NCBI GenBank assembly: GCA_016808115.1
Contig: JAEQBH010002355.1
Location: forward strand, 558,001-622,000
Source: Tetrastigma voinierianum
Taxonomy: Eukaryota > Streptophyta > Magnoliopsida > Vitales > Vitaceae
Direction: 5' to 3'
DNA length: 64,000 bases
The translations under genes and the position numbers were made by a program. This document shows positions 11,130-24,149 of this stretch, one piece after another (position 1 is the first letter of the stretch; each line of letters opens with the position of its first letter). The notes beneath the pieces are model-generated. The model had not been told where the DNA came from. It saw only the letters and a list, made by a program, of their open reading frames with translations, and did not search any database.

Positions 11130-12350
11130 TTTTTCGGCAAAACTCTTTTCCCTTTTTAAAATCTGGATCTACTTCATTTATGCTTCCTCCAAGGTAGTGC
11201 TTTAGTCTCTGACCATTTACTTTGAATTCACTTCTAGATTCATCTTTTAGTGTTACTCGCCGAAAGGGTGAAGGGTTGTTTACTTATGTGTGATTCACTC
11301 CATCTTGATTTCAATTTCTAGAAAGGCCTTTGAAATTGAGTCAGAGGTAAGAGAACTTGTTCTCCCGCCTTGAATTCTCCTTAGGGATCTTTGATCATGC
11401 CACCTCTTGGTCTTTTCTTTGTAGATTTGGCATTGTCATAAGCCATTTCTCAACTCTTCCAGCCATCTATTCGAGTAGTCTCTTTTCCTTTTCGCAGCTG
11501 GAAGTCACAATTCACTGATGGCCTGCTAGCTTTGTATTCCCGTTCTAAAGGATGACAAGGTTTTCCAAATACTATTCTATATGGGGACATTCCAATGGAA
11601 GTTTTGTAAGCAAATCTATAACCCCACAGTGCATCATCTAGCTTTATAAACCAATCTTTTTCGTCAGATAACCTGCTTTTCCATAATTTTTTTTTATCTC
11701 CCCATTGAAATTTCAAATTAAGCCATTTGACGAGAGTGATAGTTTCAATCCCATCATATGTTTGATTCCATATCTACTCATGAATTTTGCAAAGACTTTA
11801 TTTGCAAAATGGCTTCCCTTATCACTAATGATGGTTCTGGGTGCTCCAAATCTACTAAAGATATTTCTTTATATAAACCCTACCACTGTTATGGCATCAT
11901 TTTTAGGACAAGCTAATACTTCCACCCATTTGGATACATAATCCATGAGTATCTAGAGAATGTATATTTCAAATGATGGAGGGAAGGGTCCCATGAAGCC
12001 ATTCCCAAACATCAAAAAATCAGTATCACCAAAATTCAGGCATCTCATTTCTTTCGCTTTATGTCGCCATTCTCTGACAAGCATCACAATGTTTTACCCA
12101 TTCAAAACAATCTTTGAATAGAGTGGGCCAATAAAAACCTGATTGGAGAATTTTTTGGGTTGTCTTGTCTCCTACAAAGTGTCATCCATATGGTGATGCA
12201 TGACATTTCTCCACAATACCACCTTGTTTTGTTTCTGGTACACATCTCCTTATGATCATATCTGCTCCTCTTCTATACAGTAGTGGGTCATCCCAGATAC
12301 AAAATATGCAATCGCTTCTCAATTTTTTTTCTATCGGGTACCAATTCAGG
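11130..12350 (-). pseudogene. Athila-type integrase remnant of E2
   Basis: On the minus strand the zinc-binding part is near 12176-12215 (KCHASPYG with a stop), the core follows, and an open stretch at 11450-11716 reads WFIKLDDALWGYRFAYKTS and then GMSPYRIVFGKPCHPLE. This is the end of the catalytic core in this lineage. The C-terminal part continues to about 11200. The protein would carry out strand transfer of element cDNA. Several frames are needed, so it is inactive. It lies just 3' of RNase H in the normal Ty3/gypsy order. Confidence 0.8.
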
Positions 12351-12369
12351 TGGCATCACTCCACAAGCT

Positions 12370-12930
12370 AAATAATTGACAATATCAAGATAATTGTGGT
12401 GTTTGAACTTAACAACAAAAATAGTTTCCTCATCAAAAATTTTCGCTTATTTCTACTTCCTTTTCTTTCCCAAAGATTCATTTCCAATCTAGACAAGGAT
12501 CTACTCGTCACATTATCACTACACTTCTTATCTTTTGATCTCAAGATCAAATTCCCCAAGCTGCAGTTAATACCCATCTAATCGCCTTTAGTTCGCCTCC
12601 TTCTTTCGCATTAGATATTTTATCACAGCATGATAAGTGTATTATAAATGGATCCCCAATATATATGGCCTAAATTTCTCACGAGCAAACACTATTGCCA
12701 GCATCTCCTTTCCGTGGTGGAGTAGTTTTCTGCGGTCTCATTAAAGGTCGCCGGGCAGTATATGGCCTTAATATCTTTCTATTCATTCCTAATACAACTC
12801 CCATCACATAATCACTAGCATCACACATAATCTCAAAATCATCGCTCCAAACAGTACACATGATGGAAGATGTCACTAATCTGGATTTAATCTCATCAAA
12901 TGCGACTGCATGATTCATCAAAATCAAATT
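12370..12930 (-). pseudogene. RNase H remnant of E2
   Basis: An open stretch at 12679-12927 (minus) contains FEIMCDASDYVMGVVLG, the first catalytic block of the Ty3/gypsy RNase H domain. Downstream parts run to about 12400 in other frames. The enzyme degrades the RNA of the RNA:DNA hybrid. The N-terminal side joins the RT thumb with a frameshift near 12925. Confidence 0.8.
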
Positions 12931-13109
12931 TCAGATCTTTCCAAATAAATACACAATGGTCCTGAGATTTTCGAAATTCTTATGAATCTTCGCAGAAACT
13001 AGCATGTCCAAGGAAGCTTCTTATCCTCGACTATCAGAAAATTCGAGAGTTTCCTTTATAACAAAGAACTCGCTGGTCTACTTCCAATCTAACAACAGAA
13101 TCGTGTGTC

Positions 13110-13600
13110 CCAAGACAATACCTTATGTTACCATAAAATGGCATTTCTCCCAATTCAAAGCTAGATTTTTGTCTTGACACCTCTGAAGTACTATTTCTAA
13201 AATTTTCAAACAATGCTTAAAACTGGATCCATATACTGAGAATTCATCCATAAAGATCTCCATAGCCTCTTCCACCAAATCAGAAAACATAGACATCATA
13301 CATCTGTGAAAGGTGGCATGAGCATTACATAGTCCAAAAGGCATCCTTCTAAAAGCAAAGGTGCCATAAGGACATGTAAATGTAGTTTTCTCCTTATCCT
13401 CTGGGGCTATTGCAATCTGGTTGTAACCAGAATATCCATCAAGAAAATAGTAATGGGAGTGTCCTACTAACCTGTCCAAGATTCGTCAATGAAAGTAGAG
13501 GATAAATGATCCTTTCCCGTAGCAAAGGTTTAGCTTTCAGAGTCTACAATACTCTCCATCCCGTCATAGTTCTCAAGTAGGAATCAATTCATTCTTTCCA
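13110..13600 (-). pseudogene. Reverse transcriptase core remnant of E2
   Basis: The open stretch 13123-13479 (minus, 118 codons) holds the central RT motifs: FLDGYSGYNQI, then PYGTFAFRRMPFGLCNA, then IFMDEFSVYG. In the last block the second catalytic aspartate of the FMDD motif is glutamate; E10 has FMDDF at the same place (about 59705-59730). The fingers region continues to about 13600 in a shifted frame. Even apart from the frameshifts the Asp-to-Glu change would be expected to impair polymerase activity. Confidence 0.85.
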
Positions 13601-13619
13601 TTTCTTATCACAGTTGAAT

Positions 13620-13960
13620 CCTCCTTCTTCACATCAATCAAAGCCGCTCTTAGTTGCTAAGAAAGGTCTTCCTAACAAAGGACATGTTTGTCTTCCTTAT
13701 GTCAATGACTACAAAGTCCACTATAGGAAAACGACTCTCTCCCACTTCGATCAACACATTCTAAAATACCCTTGTGATTTGGCCTGTTCACTTTACCATT
13801 CGCAAGGCCATGGTCAGAGTAAATTTCAAACTTAGTTTTTCTACATGTACAAAGGCATTAAGTTTATGTTGGTCTGCAATCATGTTGCTTTTCCCATATC
13901 AACATGCCCACTCACAGGTATAGTAAAGTCAGCTCGATCCCGCATCTTCTCCCGTAAAGA
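13620..13960 (-). pseudogene. Aspartic protease remnant of E2
   Basis: In the minus direction INLMPLYM (about 13850-13880), followed further on by GRPFLATKS at about 13645-13672, mark the retropepsin-like protease that would cut the Gag-Pol polyprotein. The catalytic Asp-Ser/Thr-Gly triad is not readable here; it is intact in E10 as DSGAS. Frameshifts and stops separate the blocks. Confidence 0.6.
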
Positions 13961-13969
13961 ATTCCAATT

Positions 13970-15760
13970 ATTGCACTGTGTCATTGGTCGCTCACTTCAT
14001 TCCTGTTTAGCAATCTTTCTTTTTCGCTTTCAATAAATTCTCTCATAAATTTTCAGATAAGAGGCATTTGAATCAATGCTTCGAGAAGGAATGTCGATCT
14101 CTATCTTCTTAAAAATGTCTAGCACTCTGTAGAATCAGTTTTCTGAAATTATTGCCTCACAGCCTTTAAGGGAATGGAACTCGAGGTCTATAAGCCTCAC
14201 TCTTCATTTTTCCCTCGATTTTCTTTTTCCACCTTTCTCCGGGCCGCATCTTGCCCTTCCTCTCCCTCTCATTTCTTTTCATTTATCTCTCTCTTCCACC
14301 TTACTAGCTCTTAGAGTTACTCGCATAACCTCGATTCTTTCTCAGGTCACTGAAACGAACTGGACTGATTCTCGCATAGTCGGGCTAGTCAGCTCTATCT
14401 GCATCCCGCATTCTTCAAAGAATCAGGTTACCAACAGGCCAGAAACACTGAAATTCTCAAGTTCAAAAATCTCTTCTCATGCATATTCAAAAAATCTTTT
14501 ATTTTCCCATGAACTGCACACATCCGATCTTCAAAAGATCGAGTCCTTTTTTGGCGACTATATTCTCCTCTATCGGGTCTCCTATGTTGTCAAGCATCAA
14601 GTTGTTGCTCGAACCTAAAGCAACTATAAGCCTCGATGGTAATTTCATTCCAGTCTCGGGGCCCTACTGTGGCTCCTCCAGACCATATGAAAAGCTTTAA
14701 GTGGTTCCTTAGTGCCGGTGTATAGTGTGTTGACAAGTCATGCTAGGCATAAAGGTGTGTAGCCCCGCTCAGACATTGGTACTGTGGGGCTCCTCAACCC
14801 ACAGGCCTCTTCTTCTACATGTCCCTCAAGACTATTCTCATTCCTTCTTTTACTCGCTCCCACTCATGTGTAGTATGCATTCTTTCTCTCTAATTGTTCC
14901 CCAGCCTTGTTTTATAACTCCATCCAAATTTTACTTCTATGGTCATTAGTCTTCATCCACCAATAAGACCACTTCCCTCACCACACGCTCCTAAGCTTCC
15001 AGATGGAGCCTTGTAGTCAGATTCGCAAGGTCTTCAATCGCCTTGCCTCCTCCGTGATTTCTTTTAAAAGCTCCATTGTGCCAGGATGCACCAATTATAC
15101 CTCAGAGGCATAATCTATAGCATGGTAGAAAATATCCATCCGAGTGGTCGATCTATCCCATGCATAGGCATCTTTTAATAGTCTCTTGAATCTCTCCTAT
15201 GCATCAGAGGACTCTCCTCTTCTCCCTTGCTTGAAGACAATTATTTCTCCTCTTCTCTCAACAATTAGAGTCGGAGGAAAAATCCGCTTCATAGCCCCCC
15301 ACCAACTCTTCCCAAGTGTTCACTCGAATTCATCGCAAATGAATCAAACCATGTTGCTGCTACATCTCAGTGAAAGAGGAAGAGCCAGCCTTGATTACTT
15401 CTCGGTCTCACCCCATTTACCTCTCGATCGTGGCTTGCCATCCTCATGAACCTCTCCATATGCTCATCGGGATCTTTGTAGGTGGAATCAGAACCGTGCT
15501 CCTGCACTTCATAGTAATCAATGTTGGCTTCAACTCAAAATCATTAGCCTAATGGCGGTGTCATTCCCACTGTAAAGTACTTTCAATAATGTGTCTCCAA
15601 AAAGTCCTCCCATAAGATAGCCTCGAAGTTCTCTCTACTTCTTCTTCTTCTTCCGAATAACCTGTAATCTTTCGATTTGTGTTATTATACTGGATTCTCG
15701 TAACCTGATCTTCCTCAAATTCTACAGTTGTTCTCTCAATTTCAGTTATTCAGAGGCAAA
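13970..15760 (-). pseudogene. Gag remnant of E2
   Basis: This is the expected gag position, between protease and the 5' LTR. Blocks are shared with E10 gag (61240-62960): for example, plus-strand CAACTCAAAATCATTAGCCT near 15531 matches about 62583, and the region near 14700-14960 matches about 61760-61940. No frame longer than about 90 codons survives. Gag would form the virus-like particle in the cytoplasm. The assignment rests on collinearity more than on motifs. Confidence 0.55.
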
Positions 15761-15989
15761 GAACATGTTTCCTGGATTTCTATGCATTTAAAATATTCCC
15801 CTAAATAAACACACAAGATTCAAATGAATTTATGCATACAGCTTATAATCCATTGTCAGAAAATGAGTTTCCACTTAATAAAGGTTAACGTTTTTAACAT
15901 AATTACAAAGAATGTGTAACTACTTAAAAACTCGATTTTGAAACAAAAGTAAGTATACTCAAAAAATTGAAATGAAAAAGTATTACCAA

Positions 15990-16395
15990 CACTAACCCCT
16001 TTCCGCAAGTGCACGGGTCATACAAGTAATAAAGTGGACTCTAGAAGTCCGGATATCGTACCCAAGAGGATTAGAGGTTCTCTCTAATTGGAATTTGAGC
16101 ACCCCGATTACAAGGACTCTTCACTATTTAGACGACCAAATATGATGTGAAATAAAATCAACTTAACTAAAATAAAAACTAATTTAAAAATGATCCTAAA
16201 ATTTACCAAACAAACAACTACTTAAGTCTAAAATGTATGAAGAGAGGCATTAGGGATGGAGATAATCATTTAACAATCAATTTGCGTTTCCTTGAAAGTG
16301 CAACATTTGTAAGTTAAATACTGGATTTGTCCAAGAGCAATGTAGTATAGCTGGGATTTCTCCATACACCATACATTTCACTAATTAGAGATCCA
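15990..16395 (-). mobile_element. 5' LTR of E2, piece 1 (inner end)
   Basis: TTCCGCAAGTGCACGGGTCA, and the following AAGTAATAAAGTGG, align with 4388-4425 in the 3' LTR and with the equivalent parts of E5 (about 32450) and E10 (50290 and 63240). The piece stops at 16395, where E3 starts. The left limit and any primer-binding site are too degraded to place exactly. Confidence 0.7.
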
Positions 16396-16735
16396 TGTTC
16401 CTGATTAGTGCCCAAAAAGTGCTATTTTGAACCCTATTTTTAATAGGTTTTGAGCGCTGTGGTACGTTAATTCGTTATAATTAACCCAATTTACATATGA
16501 AGGTCCCTATTATTCTAATGATCGATTTCAGGGCAAATTTTGGCAGCTATGAGCTAATCACGCCATATCATGAGCGCCTTCCATCCAAAACATGAAGAAT
16601 TCAAGTCAAACTCAACATCACGAGGACTAGAAGGAAAGAAGAGAAGTGAAAATGGAAGAAAAATGAAGCAGAAGGAAATGGAAGAGAAGCAAAGAGGAAC
16701 AAGGGGCCAATGGAACAAGAGTCATAGAGAAACCT

Positions 16736-16905
16736 GAATTTTCGCTAAGCTAGCGAAACGCACCATTCCTAGCTTAAACAGATTTTCGCTATTTCACAAG
16801 ATTTCGCTTGTTAATAAATTCGCTTAGCTAGCGAATGTCAATAACGCCAGCGAAAATTCATGATTTCGCTATCTTCGTGCAGGATTTCGCTACCTAGCTA
16901 AAATT
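16736..16905 (+). repeat. TTTCGCT / AGCGAAA inverted half-site cluster, E3 5' LTR
   Basis: Repeated TTTCGCT and AGCGAAA half-sites, several paired as near-palindromes such as TTCGCTTAGCTAGCGAA (about 16831). About eight half-sites in 170 bp. The homologous cluster in the other LTR (22315-22470) is better preserved. The cluster ends about 140 bp upstream of TATA in both LTRs. Confidence 0.85.
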
Positions 16906-17043
16906 TTCAGCCTTAATAAATCCACCGCCTTGTCATGCTTTGTAATTAATGCCAACCACTTCAATTTTTGGTGTATTACTCTCTTGTCCTTTAATTTAGC
17001 CAAATTGTTAGGCTTTCTTTGTATTTCTACACATTCGGTTGGC

Positions 17044-17050
17044 TATATAA
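17044..17050 (+). promoter_or_regulatory. Putative TATA box of E3 5' LTR
   Basis: TATATAA in the context GGCTATATAAGC. The same box is at 22616-22622 in the other LTR, at the same distance from the half-site cluster. Confidence 0.6.
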
Positions 17051-18197
17051 GCTACCTTATGTTTGTAACCCTAACTTTAATCTTTCAAAGAAATATCCTC
17101 AGCCTTTCATTTTCTTTCATTTTCTCTCTTCTCTCCTCTCTTTCTCTCCCTTTCTTTGGTTACAAACACCCTCCAAGGATGACAACTCGGGAGGATGAGC
17201 GCCTAAAACCACTCTCTTGAAGTAAAAGGTCACGGGGTGAGATCTTAAAGTCATTGGTGGTTCCCCGCTTCATGCAGCAGTTTTGTCATTTTTGGTTCTA
17301 AATCTTCAACTCTAGGTTTTTAGCTTTCTTTTGATTTACTTTCTTAGCCAATACTTGGCAAGCTTTGTGGTTTAGTGTATTCTTAAATTTTTAGATACAC
17401 TAATATCCATTAGTCGCCTTACTTGAGCCACCGAGGTAGGTTAAGGGTTAGGTTTCAAACTGATAGTTGCATAACATTGAATGATATCATTCGGGGCTAA
17501 TACTTCCATGCTTTAGAATCCAAAGGTATATTGAGTGAGAGATGTACTGTGATTCTTTAGATGGTCTTTACGAGCCTCTAAAATGATATTTATATGTTAG
17601 TGTTTCTCAAAATTAAATATAGCATTTAATGTTATCGATTCGCTAAGGCTCTCCATGCTTTAGATACAAAGGTACAATTAGTGAGGGGAGTGTAAGGCTG
17701 TTTCTTGTATGGTCTTTACGAGCCTCTCAGATGATATCAATGCTGGGGGTTTCAACAAGAAGGCTATAACCTGCATGCTACCCGTGGTCGACCAAATGGG
17801 GAGCTGCTCTGGCGCGAGGCCTGCTTAGTTAAACATAGATCCTAAGATGCAATGACTATGTGTCGCTTGTCATAACGCCGAGGAAATTAACCCGGACCTC
17901 CCGCTTAGCCTAGGGACCAAACCTAGTGGCCCAATGCTTCAAGGAGTTCTTTTTCTTATTTTCTTCATTTTATTTTCGCCTGCAAACCATCCACTTCCCT
18001 GCTTTAACCAAACCCCAAATCCAAATTTAATTCACCAACTTTGATTTCATCTTTAAATCATTCAGACGAAGAAACCCATCCACGTGTTCGACCCTTAGAC
18101 CGCTTATGTCAAGTAAAGAGTCACTACTCGCAAAGTAGGAGGAACTACGATACAAATTTTCATTTGATTCCGCTGAATTCTACCGTGGCACTAATCA

Positions 18198-18220
18198 AAT
18201 GCATGCCGCGCGGATGGTGC
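18198..18220 (+). other. Possible degenerate primer-binding site of E3
   Basis: ATGCATGCCGCGCGGATGG follows the LTR end. With gaps it resembles the tRNA-Asp type site TGGCGCCGTTGCCGGGGA found intact in E10. The match is weak. Confidence 0.3.
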
Positions 18221-18450
18221 CTAGTGCAAGTGAGGAGTCGGGTGGAACACTCAGGATCCTCAACACAAGTTTCCTGGGTGGAATTTCTTTATATTTCATT
18301 GTCATTTTTTATTTTCATTTCATTAAAAAAAAAAAAAAAGTGTCATAGAGAGTTTTTGTGTGCCATATTTGCTGCAGGAATCCATTTTCAGTGGATTGAA
18401 AATTTTAAGGCAAGCAGTTCAGGTTCTGTGGGAAAATTGACTGAGAGAAA

Positions 18451-19430
18451 ATGGAATCCCCATATGGAGAGCAATACAGTCAGGAGGGTAACCCTAGAGC
18501 TTACATGACTATGAGGGATTACAGGAACCTTCCATACCAAAGGGCAACAACCTCGTAGAGAAATCCAAACCCGCCTAGGTCTAAGGAGGGACTATAGGAG
18601 ACCAATGGATGAGCGCACCTCGTCTATAGTGTTCCTCAACTTATGCACCTCCGAACTTCCATGTTATGCCCCCACTTCCCAAAGAAAGAATAACCACTGT
18701 TCTTATCCTATTAACAAGTCATCCTCGAATTTGAGTAAACAAGTGGACAATTTCATGAGGAGCAAAGGGTAGTGGATCGCCTGTGCCAATCAAGAAACTC
18801 GAGATGAGAGCCTCGAACAAGGAATTAGATGGGTTCCAAAGTGAAATGATCAAAATCGACATCCTGTTAGAATCCATCTAAAGCTCACCAACCGCCTGTC
18901 ATCAAGAGGAGGAGAATCCGGAGGAAGAGGCTCGATCAAACACTCGGGGTGAGCAGTTCAATCGCAACCTCGAGGAATTGAAAGTGGAATCATTGGGGCC
19001 CCCGAGGAACCGCAGGATTCCTGCTTAATTTTTTGGCCTCACAAAGAAGAACAAATCACTGCCTTGTTAACTGAGGAGAGCAGTGGATATGAAACAGTGG
19101 AAGGAGCCCCAAGAACCTATCCTTCAACTAACCCTATGAAGATGAATCCTAGCACCCGCCCAACCCTGTAAATAACCCACTGCGCAAATCTCATGACCAA
19201 GGCAGGAGGCTGCTGACACCTCGCAGAGAACTGAAACCAGCAGCACCTGCTCCCAAAGGTAAGTCCAACCCATCACTGCATGCCATGCAGAACTTCAAAG
19301 AGTTAGTGGCCATTGCTCAGATTTTCGCCACTACATCAAAGCAGTTATGGCAACGCCATATCAGATGGCACAAAGGTCGTCTTGGGGAAGTGTTCCTGCC
19401 TGGAACACCCGACCTAGGCATTTCTAAGTT
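18451..19430 (+). pseudogene. Gag-like remnant of E3
   Basis: The ATG at 18451 opens MESPYGEQYSQEGNPRAYMT, followed by MRDYRNLPYQ. This Pro/Tyr/Arg-rich start resembles the N-terminus of gag-like ORFs in plant gypsy elements. Further fragments occur in shifted frames: acidic NLEELKVESLG near 18970, EEQITALLTEESSGYETVEG near 19050, and a basic KPAAPAPKGKSN near 19245. A frame ending near 19420 includes MQNFKELVAIAQIF. No zinc knuckle or enzyme motif is visible. I cannot assign a precise family. Confidence 0.45.
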
Positions 19431-20273
<843 letters not shown>

Positions 20274-20329
20274 TTTATTTTATTAGTTTTTATTTTATTT
20301 GATTTAAAAAAAATCAAAAAATTTCGTTA

Positions 20330-20440
20330 TTGTACATAAGCGAATTTTCGCAGCTTAGCTTAAATGCAGAATTTTCGCTAGCTAGCTTAAATTTCATAGT
20401 TTAGCGAAAATTTTCGCTTAGCTACCGAAATTTTCAAGAT
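20330..20440 (+). repeat. Internal TTTCGCT / AGCGAAA half-site cluster of E3
   Basis: Half-sites such as AAGCGAATTTTCGC and TTTTCGCTAGCTAGC in 110 bp: the same motif as in the E3 LTRs but inside the element. Unlike the TGTCGCGACA family, no clear ORF follows. Confidence 0.8.
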
Positions 20441-21967
20441 TTCCCATGCTTTGACCTCCGATTTTGTTTCGCTCATACTTTTCATCCGACCTGCTTAAGC
20501 TAGTTTTTACTCACTGGAAAGCTTAGAGCGTAGAATCCAAATATGGTCAGAAAGAACATTTTGAGATTATTATGAAAGTATAATTTTTAAAAATGGTACA
20601 ACTGGTCACCTTTTTCTCTATTTTCCCCTAACTTGTTTATTCAAGCCCAAACTAGAGTGAATAAGGTGGTCGATGGAAAGCCTTCATGGAAGTCTCCTAT
20701 CCAGAAATGATCACATCTCATCATGAGGTAACACTTCCTTCTAATTCTTCCATTCCAGCCCCATTTCCTGACACCGAGATGCCTGGGTCGGGGGAGAATT
20801 AGCAAAGGAAGTGTATTGTGTATTTATGCTTTGTTATTATTTTGGCAAGCCCATTTTGGTGATGTTTATATTTGTCGGGTCCCCTTTCTATAAAGTCAAG
20901 TTATACTTACACCTTACTTTTTCAAAAAATCTAAATCTGCTTTGCAACCAAACTCTTTGTGGTTTTGCCTCTAACCCGGGTTTGAAAATTCAAAGCTTTG
21001 TCCAATTCTATTAATGTTATATTGGTTCCATGCTTATTTGGAGTGAATGATTAGTTTAATTCTTATTATTTCGAATCTTTTCTTTCCACCTTTAGCTAAA
21101 CTACACACAAAGCATTAGGATTTCAAATGATAGTCAAAAACTGTGCAATCTCTACCTTAATTGCATAACTCACCCTAGTTTCATCGACCACCTTTAATAA
21201 AGTTAAGGACCCCTATGGAAAAGAAAATAAGAAAAAGAAAAAGAAACGAAAAGGAAAAGAAAAAGTTAAAGAAAAGAATAACAAAATTGCAACACTTTGC
21301 CTTGGAAACCCGAGCACTAGTCCGAGGGGTATGGCGAAGCCTCAGCCCTAAGTGGTCTCTAAACCTTCACCGTCAGTCACCGACTTTGTGTTCGCTTACG
21401 GGTGGACGGGTGGAGCTAGCAAGTCAGAGGTGCGAATTCTCGGGCCATTCAAGTCCGGTGAAGCCTCGAGAGCCTGTGGGTCACTGATCCTTCGGGCTTG
21501 ATGCCCTAAACCTAATTGGTCAGAGTCATCTAAGGACCCCGCTATACGTAACTTTGATGGCCGAGTTTTTAAAGACGCACCCTACAACGAAAAAGAACGT
21601 GGAATAAGAGGTGGGTCCTAATCTATTTAGGTTGGTTAGCATTCCCAGTCGGGTAGTGAGCTGTGCCGGGGGAGAGGCAATAGCGCTTATCACGAGAGCC
21701 AATCAAATAAACACTTAGATTTTGGGTGGAAGTTTCCGGGTCGAGTCATCGAAGGGAGCTCTTGATACTCAATTTTGTATGGCATTCATTCTTCCCATGA
21801 TAGTTATCGGACACGATATCGATGATTCTTACTTAGGGTTAGGCATTACTTCTTCACAACCTTTTGAACTACAACCTTTTTTGTGTACATTACTTTGTTA
21901 TCATTTCAGATGTTCTTTCTTCTTTCTTTCTTTTCATTGCTACTGGACTAGCAAATTTTAGGTTGGG
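20441..21967 (+). other. 3' noncoding region of E3
   Basis: No convincing gene. A purine-rich run (about 21216-21285, mostly AAGAAA units) is followed by a GC-richer segment to about 21700. The last bases before 21968 (TTTTAGGTTGGG) are a plausible polypurine tract for the 3' LTR. The open frames here are low-complexity or unsupported. Confidence 0.5.
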
Positions 21968-23738
21968 TGTGGATTAGTGCCCAAAGTGCTATTTTCAACC
22001 CTATTTTTAATAGTTTCAGCGCTTTTGTGTACTCAATTGTTATAATTAACCCAATTTACATATGAAGGTCCCTATTATTCTAATGATCGCATTTTCAGGG
22101 CAAATTTTTGCAGCTTTTAAGTAGCTAATCATGCCTACATTGCTGAGTCGATCCAAACATGAAGAATTGGTCAAACTCAACATCATATATCAGACTAGAA
22201 GGAAAGAAGAGAAGAAAATGAAAAAGAAAATGAAGCAGAAGGAAATGGAAGAGTAGCAAGTAGAATGAATGCCAATGGAACAAAGAGCTTCAGGAGAAAC
22301 CTGGAATTTTCGCTAAGCTAGCGAAATGCACTATTCCTAGCGAAATTTTGTTTTCGCTTAATTACAAGATTTTCGCTGTTAGCGAAATTTCGCTTAGCTA
22401 GCGAAATTGCCATCGCTAGCGAAATTCAAGGATTTCGCTTATCTTCGTGATTTCGCCATCAGCTAAAATTTCAGCCTTTAAATAAACGACGCCTCTCTTG
22501 TCATGCTTTTGTAATTAATGCCAACCAATTTCAATTTTTGGTGTATTACTTCTCTTGTCCTTTTAATTTAGCCAAATTGTTAGGTTTCTCAGATTTTCAC
22601 ACATTCGGGGTTGGCTATATAAGCCACCTTATGCTTGTAACCCTAACTTTAATCTTTCAAGAAATATCTCAATTTTCATTTTCTTTTCGCTTTTCTTCTC
22701 TCTCCTCTTCTTCCCTTTCACATAAACACTTCCAAGGATGACAACTCGAGGATGAGCTACAAAGTTCACTCTCTTCAAGTAAAAGGTTGCCGTGATCTTA
22801 AAGCCGCTCGGTGGTTCCCCGTTTCATGCAAAGAGTTTTGTCATTTTTGGTTCCCAAATCTTCAACTCTAGGTTTTAGCTTTTTGATTTACTTTCTTAGG
22901 CCAATACTTGGCAAGCTTTTAAGGTTTAGTGTATTCTTAGCTTTAGATACACTAATATCCATTAGTTGCCCTTTACGAGCCACTGAGGTAGGTTAAGGGG
23001 TTAGGGTTTCAAATCAGGTAGCCGTATAACATTGAATGCTATTGATGCATAATACTCTCCATGCTTTAGAATCCAAATAGTATATTTATTCAGAGATGTA
23101 CTGTGGATTCTTACATGGTCTTTACGAGCCTCTAAAATGATATTTATATGTTAGTTGTTTCTAAATTAGGGTCAGATAGCATTTAATGTTAATGATTCGG
23201 GCTAATACTCTCCATGCTTTAGATACAAAGGTATAATTAGTGATAGATGTACTGTTGTTCTTTAGATGGTCTTACGAGCCTGAGATGATATCAATGTTAG
23301 TGGTTTCAAACAAGAAAGTGGGCCATAATCGTATACCTCGTGGCCGACTCAAATAGAGTTGTTTCTGGCGGTGAGGCTCATAGCTTAACATAGATCCGGC
23401 TATGCCATCGACTATAGGTTGCTTGTCATAACGCGAGGAAATTAACCTGGACCTCTCGCTTAGCCTAGACCTTAAAACCTAGTGGCCCAATGCTTCATGG
23501 AGTTCTTTTTCTTATTTCTCATTTTATTTTCGCTGCAAACCATCCACTTCCCTGCTTTTAACCAAACCCCAAAATCCCAAATTTATTCACCGCTTGACAT
23601 CATCCAAATCAATTGCACGAAGAAACCCATCCCTATACTCGACCCTAGATATGTCATAGTGAAATTGACTACTGCAGAGGAACTACTGATATTAAATTTT
23701 GTTGCTGATTCAAGCCACCCTACCGTAAGTACCTAATC
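21968..23738 (+). mobile_element. 3' LTR of E3
   Basis: Direct repeat of 16396-18197. It contains the better-preserved half-site cluster (22315-22470), with near-palindromes such as TTTCGCTTAGCTAGCGAAA at about 22388 and ATCGCTAGCGAAAT, and the TATA box at 22616-22622. The end near CTAATCG at 23738 corresponds to CTAATCA in the 5' LTR. I could not define a target-site duplication. Confidence 0.85.
22315..22470 (+). repeat. TTTCGCT / AGCGAAA half-site cluster, E3 3' LTR
   Basis: About ten half-sites in 155 bp, alternating in orientation. The copies in this LTR keep the dyad arrangement more fully than those in the 5' LTR. Confidence 0.9.
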
Positions 23739-24149
23739 GGGCCTTTCGTAGACATGAGTCTAATCGCTACTAGAGATTATAATCCTCTTTCTAAGATCTC
23801 GGTATTTTTCCTCTTTTCAAGACTTCACACCTAAATCTTGGGGATCAAGAATTCGCCTTATGTACAAGATTATGCAAGTCTTCTTCAATCTAATTGGTAT
23901 CTCGTCCATCAAATCTAATAAAGTTCTCTCTCTCCTTGATTAGATCTATGCTAACACGGGATCAAAGTAATTCTATCAGATTGAGGTGAAACCTCTAAAC
24001 ATTAAAATGATACATTATCTAATTATCCTCACATTATGAGTAAATTAGTGATCTATCAAATTAATCTTTTAGAGTTCATTAGTTTCATAATATTAGTCAG
24101 AACATGTTCCCAAGTTAATGGCTCCATACTCTTAGGAACTTGATCAAAC
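23739..24149 (-). mobile_element. 5' LTR of E2, piece 2
   Basis: AATCCTCTTTCTAAGATCTC at about 23781 and the following 350 bp align with 4790-5145 of the E2 3' LTR. It continues the LTR exactly where piece 1 was broken by E3, and ends where E4 begins. Confidence 0.75.

Larger units (their letters stand above)
16396..18197 (+). mobile_element. 5' LTR of E3
   Basis: Collinear with 21968-23738 over its whole length with many short indels. It begins TGTTCCTGATTAGTGCCC and ends near CTAATCA. It contains a cluster of TTTCGCT/AGCGAAA half-sites (about 16736-16905), a TATA box (17044-17050) and a polypyrimidine stretch (about 17115-17160). Confidence 0.85.

Noticed and set aside
21215..21487. Lys-rich open frame of 90 codons
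   Set aside because: Its first third is an AAGAAA-type purine run and the rest lies in the E3 3' noncoding region; no family is recognisable.
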